Source of the DNA: JADKHR01 sp041917295
GTDB lineage: Bacteria; Elusimicrobiota; Elusimicrobia; FEN-1173
Reading direction: 5' to 3'
DNA: 23,353 bases
Assembly (NCBI GenBank): GCA_041917295.1
Contig: JAYRXX010000015.1
Coordinates: forward strand, 1-23,353
Every line of letters begins with the position of its first letter. Positions within the stretch are counted from its first letter, which is position 1. The notes beneath the pieces are model-generated. The model had not been told where the DNA came from, made no database searches, and saw nothing but the letters and a program-made list of their open reading frames with translations. Shown here one piece after another: positions 21,466-23,353 of this stretch. The translations under genes were made by a program, and so were the position numbers.

Positions 21466-23250
21466 TTGGCTAACCCCATTCAAGACCTATCGGGATTTAT
21501 CCGTGCCCTTGAAACGGCCGGCCAGCTTAAACGGGTGGCCGTTGAGGTGGATCCGGCCCTGGAAATGACCGAAATTGCCACGCGGGTTGTCAAAACGTGC
21601 GGCCCGGCCTTGCTGTTTGAAAAAGTGAAGGGCTCTCCTTACCCCGTGGCCATGAATTTATTTGGCTCCGAAAAACGCATGGCCATCGCTCTCGGCCGGC
21701 ACCCGGCGGAAATCGGCGAGGAGCTATTTCGCGCCGCTGAATCGTTTATGCCCCCCACCCCGGGGGCATTGTGGCGCCATCGGGGTCTGCTGTGGCGGGC
21801 CACCAAAATGCCCCCCCGAATAGTGTCTCGGGGGCCCGCCACCGAAATTACCGAGTCTCCCGACCTGGACAGGTTGCCCATTTTGACCTGTTGGCCCAAA
21901 GACGGGGGACGTTTTTTTACGTTGCCACTGGTCATTACCGTTGACCCGGCCGGAAAAACCAACGTGGGCATGTATCGCCTTCATACGTTTGATGGGTCCA
22001 CCACCGGCATGCATATCCAAATTGAGCGAGGCGGCGGGGCTCACTATGCTCAATGGGAAGCCCTAGACAAACCCATGCCCGTGGCGGTGGCCTTGGGGGG
22101 CGACCCGATCACAATTTTGTCGTCCATTTTGCCCCTCCCCGAAAACATGGACGAGCTGGCGTTCGCCGGCTTCTTAAGAGGGCAACGGGTTCCTTTGGTA
22201 AAACTCTCCAATGGGGTGCGGGCCCCCGCGAACGCGGAATTTATTTTGGAAGGGTTTGTCCCTCCCCGGGAACGCCGAACGGAAGGTCCGTTTGGAGACC
22301 ATTTCGGCCATTACAGCCACGCGGCCCCTTACCCGGTGTTTCATGTTCAAAAGGTCCATCGGCGGAGAAATCCGATTTATCCCGCCACGGTCGTTGGAAT
22401 TCCCCCGCAAGAAGATAAATTTATGGGCAACGCCGTCAACGACATGTTAATCCCATTACTAAAAGCCATGCGGCCTGAACTGACGGATTTATGGACTTAT
22501 CAAGAAGCGGGCTTTCATAATTTGGCGGTGGCTTCGGTGAAACAGCGTTACGCCAAAGAGGGCGTTAAAACCGCCTTGGGGTTGATGGGGCAAGGACAAA
22601 TGTCGTTGACGAAAATTGTGATCGTCGTTGATCCCACGGTTAACGTGCGCCACTTTTCCGATGTATTGGACGCGTTGCGGAAAAATTTCGACCCGGCCGA
22701 AGATTTCATTTTAATTCCCGGCACCGCCCAGGACACGTTGGATTTCACCAGTTTTAAAATGAATCTGGGTAGTAAAATGATTTTGGACGCCACCGGCGGA
22801 AAAAAGCCCCTCGCCCGCCCCCCCGTTTCGCGCCAGGGACCGTCGGCCGACGGAGAGATCGTGGAATCCCGAAACCTGCGCGACTGCCTGTTGGTGGTCA
22901 AAGTGAAAGGCGCCGGCCGTCCCGTCATTGAACGGCTGGTAAAAGACCCGGCCTTCGCTGGGTTTTCCCTCATTGCGGCGGTGAGCGAGGATGTGCCCCT
23001 TGACGACGAAGAACGGCTGATCTGGGGAATTTTTACCCGGTTTGACTGCGCCCGGGACGTCGTGCCCTGCGGTGCCCGGCTGGAGGGCGCCTGGCCAAAA
23101 ATCTGCGGTCCCCTGGGCATCGACGCAACCTGGAAACCGGGCTACCCCGACCCATTACGCATGGATCCCGATGTGATAACCCGAGTCAACCAAAAGTGGA
23201 ACGCTTTCAAACTAGGGCTCCCTGAAAAAGTCATTTTCAAATTTGTCTAG
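21466..23250 (+). CDS. ubiD: UbiD-family prenyl-FMN decarboxylase (menaquinone type)
   Basis: A 594-residue UbiD-fold decarboxylase, longer than E. coli UbiD (497) and near the size of the menaquinone-pathway UbiD group. Active-site residues are visible: R171 in VGMYRLHTFD, and E273 and D278 in TEGPFGDHFGHYS, matching the Arg-Glu-Glu/Asp triad of the family. It removes the ring carboxylate of the prenylated aromatic acid using prenyl-FMN from UbiX. The start is TTG at 21466: the frame closes with TAG at 21451, GGGA lies upstream, and the standard opening (IQDLSGFIRALETAGQLKRV) follows at once. It is the last visible gene; the final 103 bases of the window show nothing I can support. Confidence 0.92.
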   Translation: MANPIQDLSGFIRALETAGQLKRVAVEVDPALEMTEIATRVVKTCGPALLFEKVKGSPYPVAMNLFGSEKRMAIALGRHPAEIGEELFRAAESFMPPTPGALWRHRGLLWRATKMPPRIVSRGPATEITESPDLDRLPILTCWPKDGGRFFTLPLVITVDPAGKTNVGMYRLHTFDGSTTGMHIQIERGGGAHYAQWEALDKPMPVAVALGGDPITILSSILPLPENMDELAFAGFLRGQRVPLVKLSNGVRAPANAEFILEGFVPPRERRTEGPFGDHFGHYSHAAPYPVFHVQKVHRRRNPIYPATVVGIPPQEDKFMGNAVNDMLIPLLKAMRPELTDLWTYQEAGFHNLAVASVKQRYAKEGVKTALGLMGQGQMSLTKIVIVVDPTVNVRHFSDVLDALRKNFDPAEDFILIPGTAQDTLDFTSFKMNLGSKMILDATGGKKPLARPPVSRQGPSADGEIVESRNLRDCLLVVKVKGAGRPVIERLVKDPAFAGFSLIAAVSEDVPLDDEERLIWGIFTRFDCARDVVPCGARLEGAWPKICGPLGIDATWKPGYPDPLRMDPDVITRVNQKWNAFKLGLPEKVIFKFV

Positions 23251-23353
23251 ACGACAGGGACACCGGCCCGCTGGTGGCGGCCATGGGCCCTTGCGAACCG
23301 CAGGGAAAACCGGTGGGGTTACGCGACCGCGCCTGACTCCCCCAGCGATCCAC

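Noticed and set aside
23251..23353. Start of another gene after ubiD
   Set aside because: Only ~100 bases remain; a short frame (with GPLVAAMGPCEPQG) is seen but has no ribosome site or recognisable similarity.

Overview
The window looks like chromosomal DNA from a Gram-negative-type bacterium with an outer membrane. It encodes many signal-peptide proteins, an outer-membrane beta-barrel, a PorV/PorQ-family (UPF0164) protein and a secreted propeller protein whose C-terminal domain resembles type IX secretion sorting domains. The N-terminus of another surface protein carries the 'INYQGKI' motif. Together with a UbiA/UbiX/UbiD cluster typical of quinone synthesis, this would fit Elusimicrobiota or a similar lineage. 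That placement is an inference from gene content only; no marker gene is present.

Layout, left to right. (1) 1-2852: the start of a surface protein, then a small minus-strand operon (rhodanese lipoprotein, exported glutathione peroxidase, SET-domain methyltransferase), with NAD(P)H-hydrate epimerase divergent to it. (2) 2879-7225: a beta-barrel protein, then a minus-strand pair of exported proteins (amidohydrolase and DUF1254/DUF1214), with a possible 35-residue membrane peptide just upstream. (3) 7461-8954: a repeat-rich, decaying segment around tRNA-Asp. The tRNA has tandem duplications on both sides, each copy carrying a piece of the tRNA end. Beyond lie a promoter abutting a terminator, a remnant of a UPF0164 gene, and a broken AAA ATPase (DUF4143 type) gene with a palindromic upstream site. 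(4) 9030-12282: the PorV-like gene and its likely propeller-type cargo, then a divergent helical-repeat exported protein. (5) 12262-18346: a tightly overlapping five-gene minus-strand operon, crtN-aldH-crtP-crtQ-crtO, that matches the post-squalene-synthase steps of staphyloxanthin (C30 xanthophyll) biosynthesis. (6) 18368-18689: tRNA-Val with a tRNA-tail duplication and the same hairpin repeat found at tRNA-Asp, plus several strong hairpins. (7) 18690-23250: a metallo-beta-lactamase hydrolase and a HAD phosphatase on the minus strand, divergent from a plus-strand ubiA-ubiX-ubiD operon, probably for menaquinone.

Two things stand out. The first is a staphyloxanthin-type pathway (desaturase, aldehyde dehydrogenase, terminal oxygenase, glycosyltransferase, acyltransferase) outside Firmicutes, with the aldehyde dehydrogenase built into the operon and the synthase CrtM absent from the window. 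The second is a family of small hairpin repeats tied to tRNA gene ends, each array duplicating tRNA terminal sequence. Both divergent genes near 19,960-20,000 also appear to have leaderless or nearly leaderless promoters.
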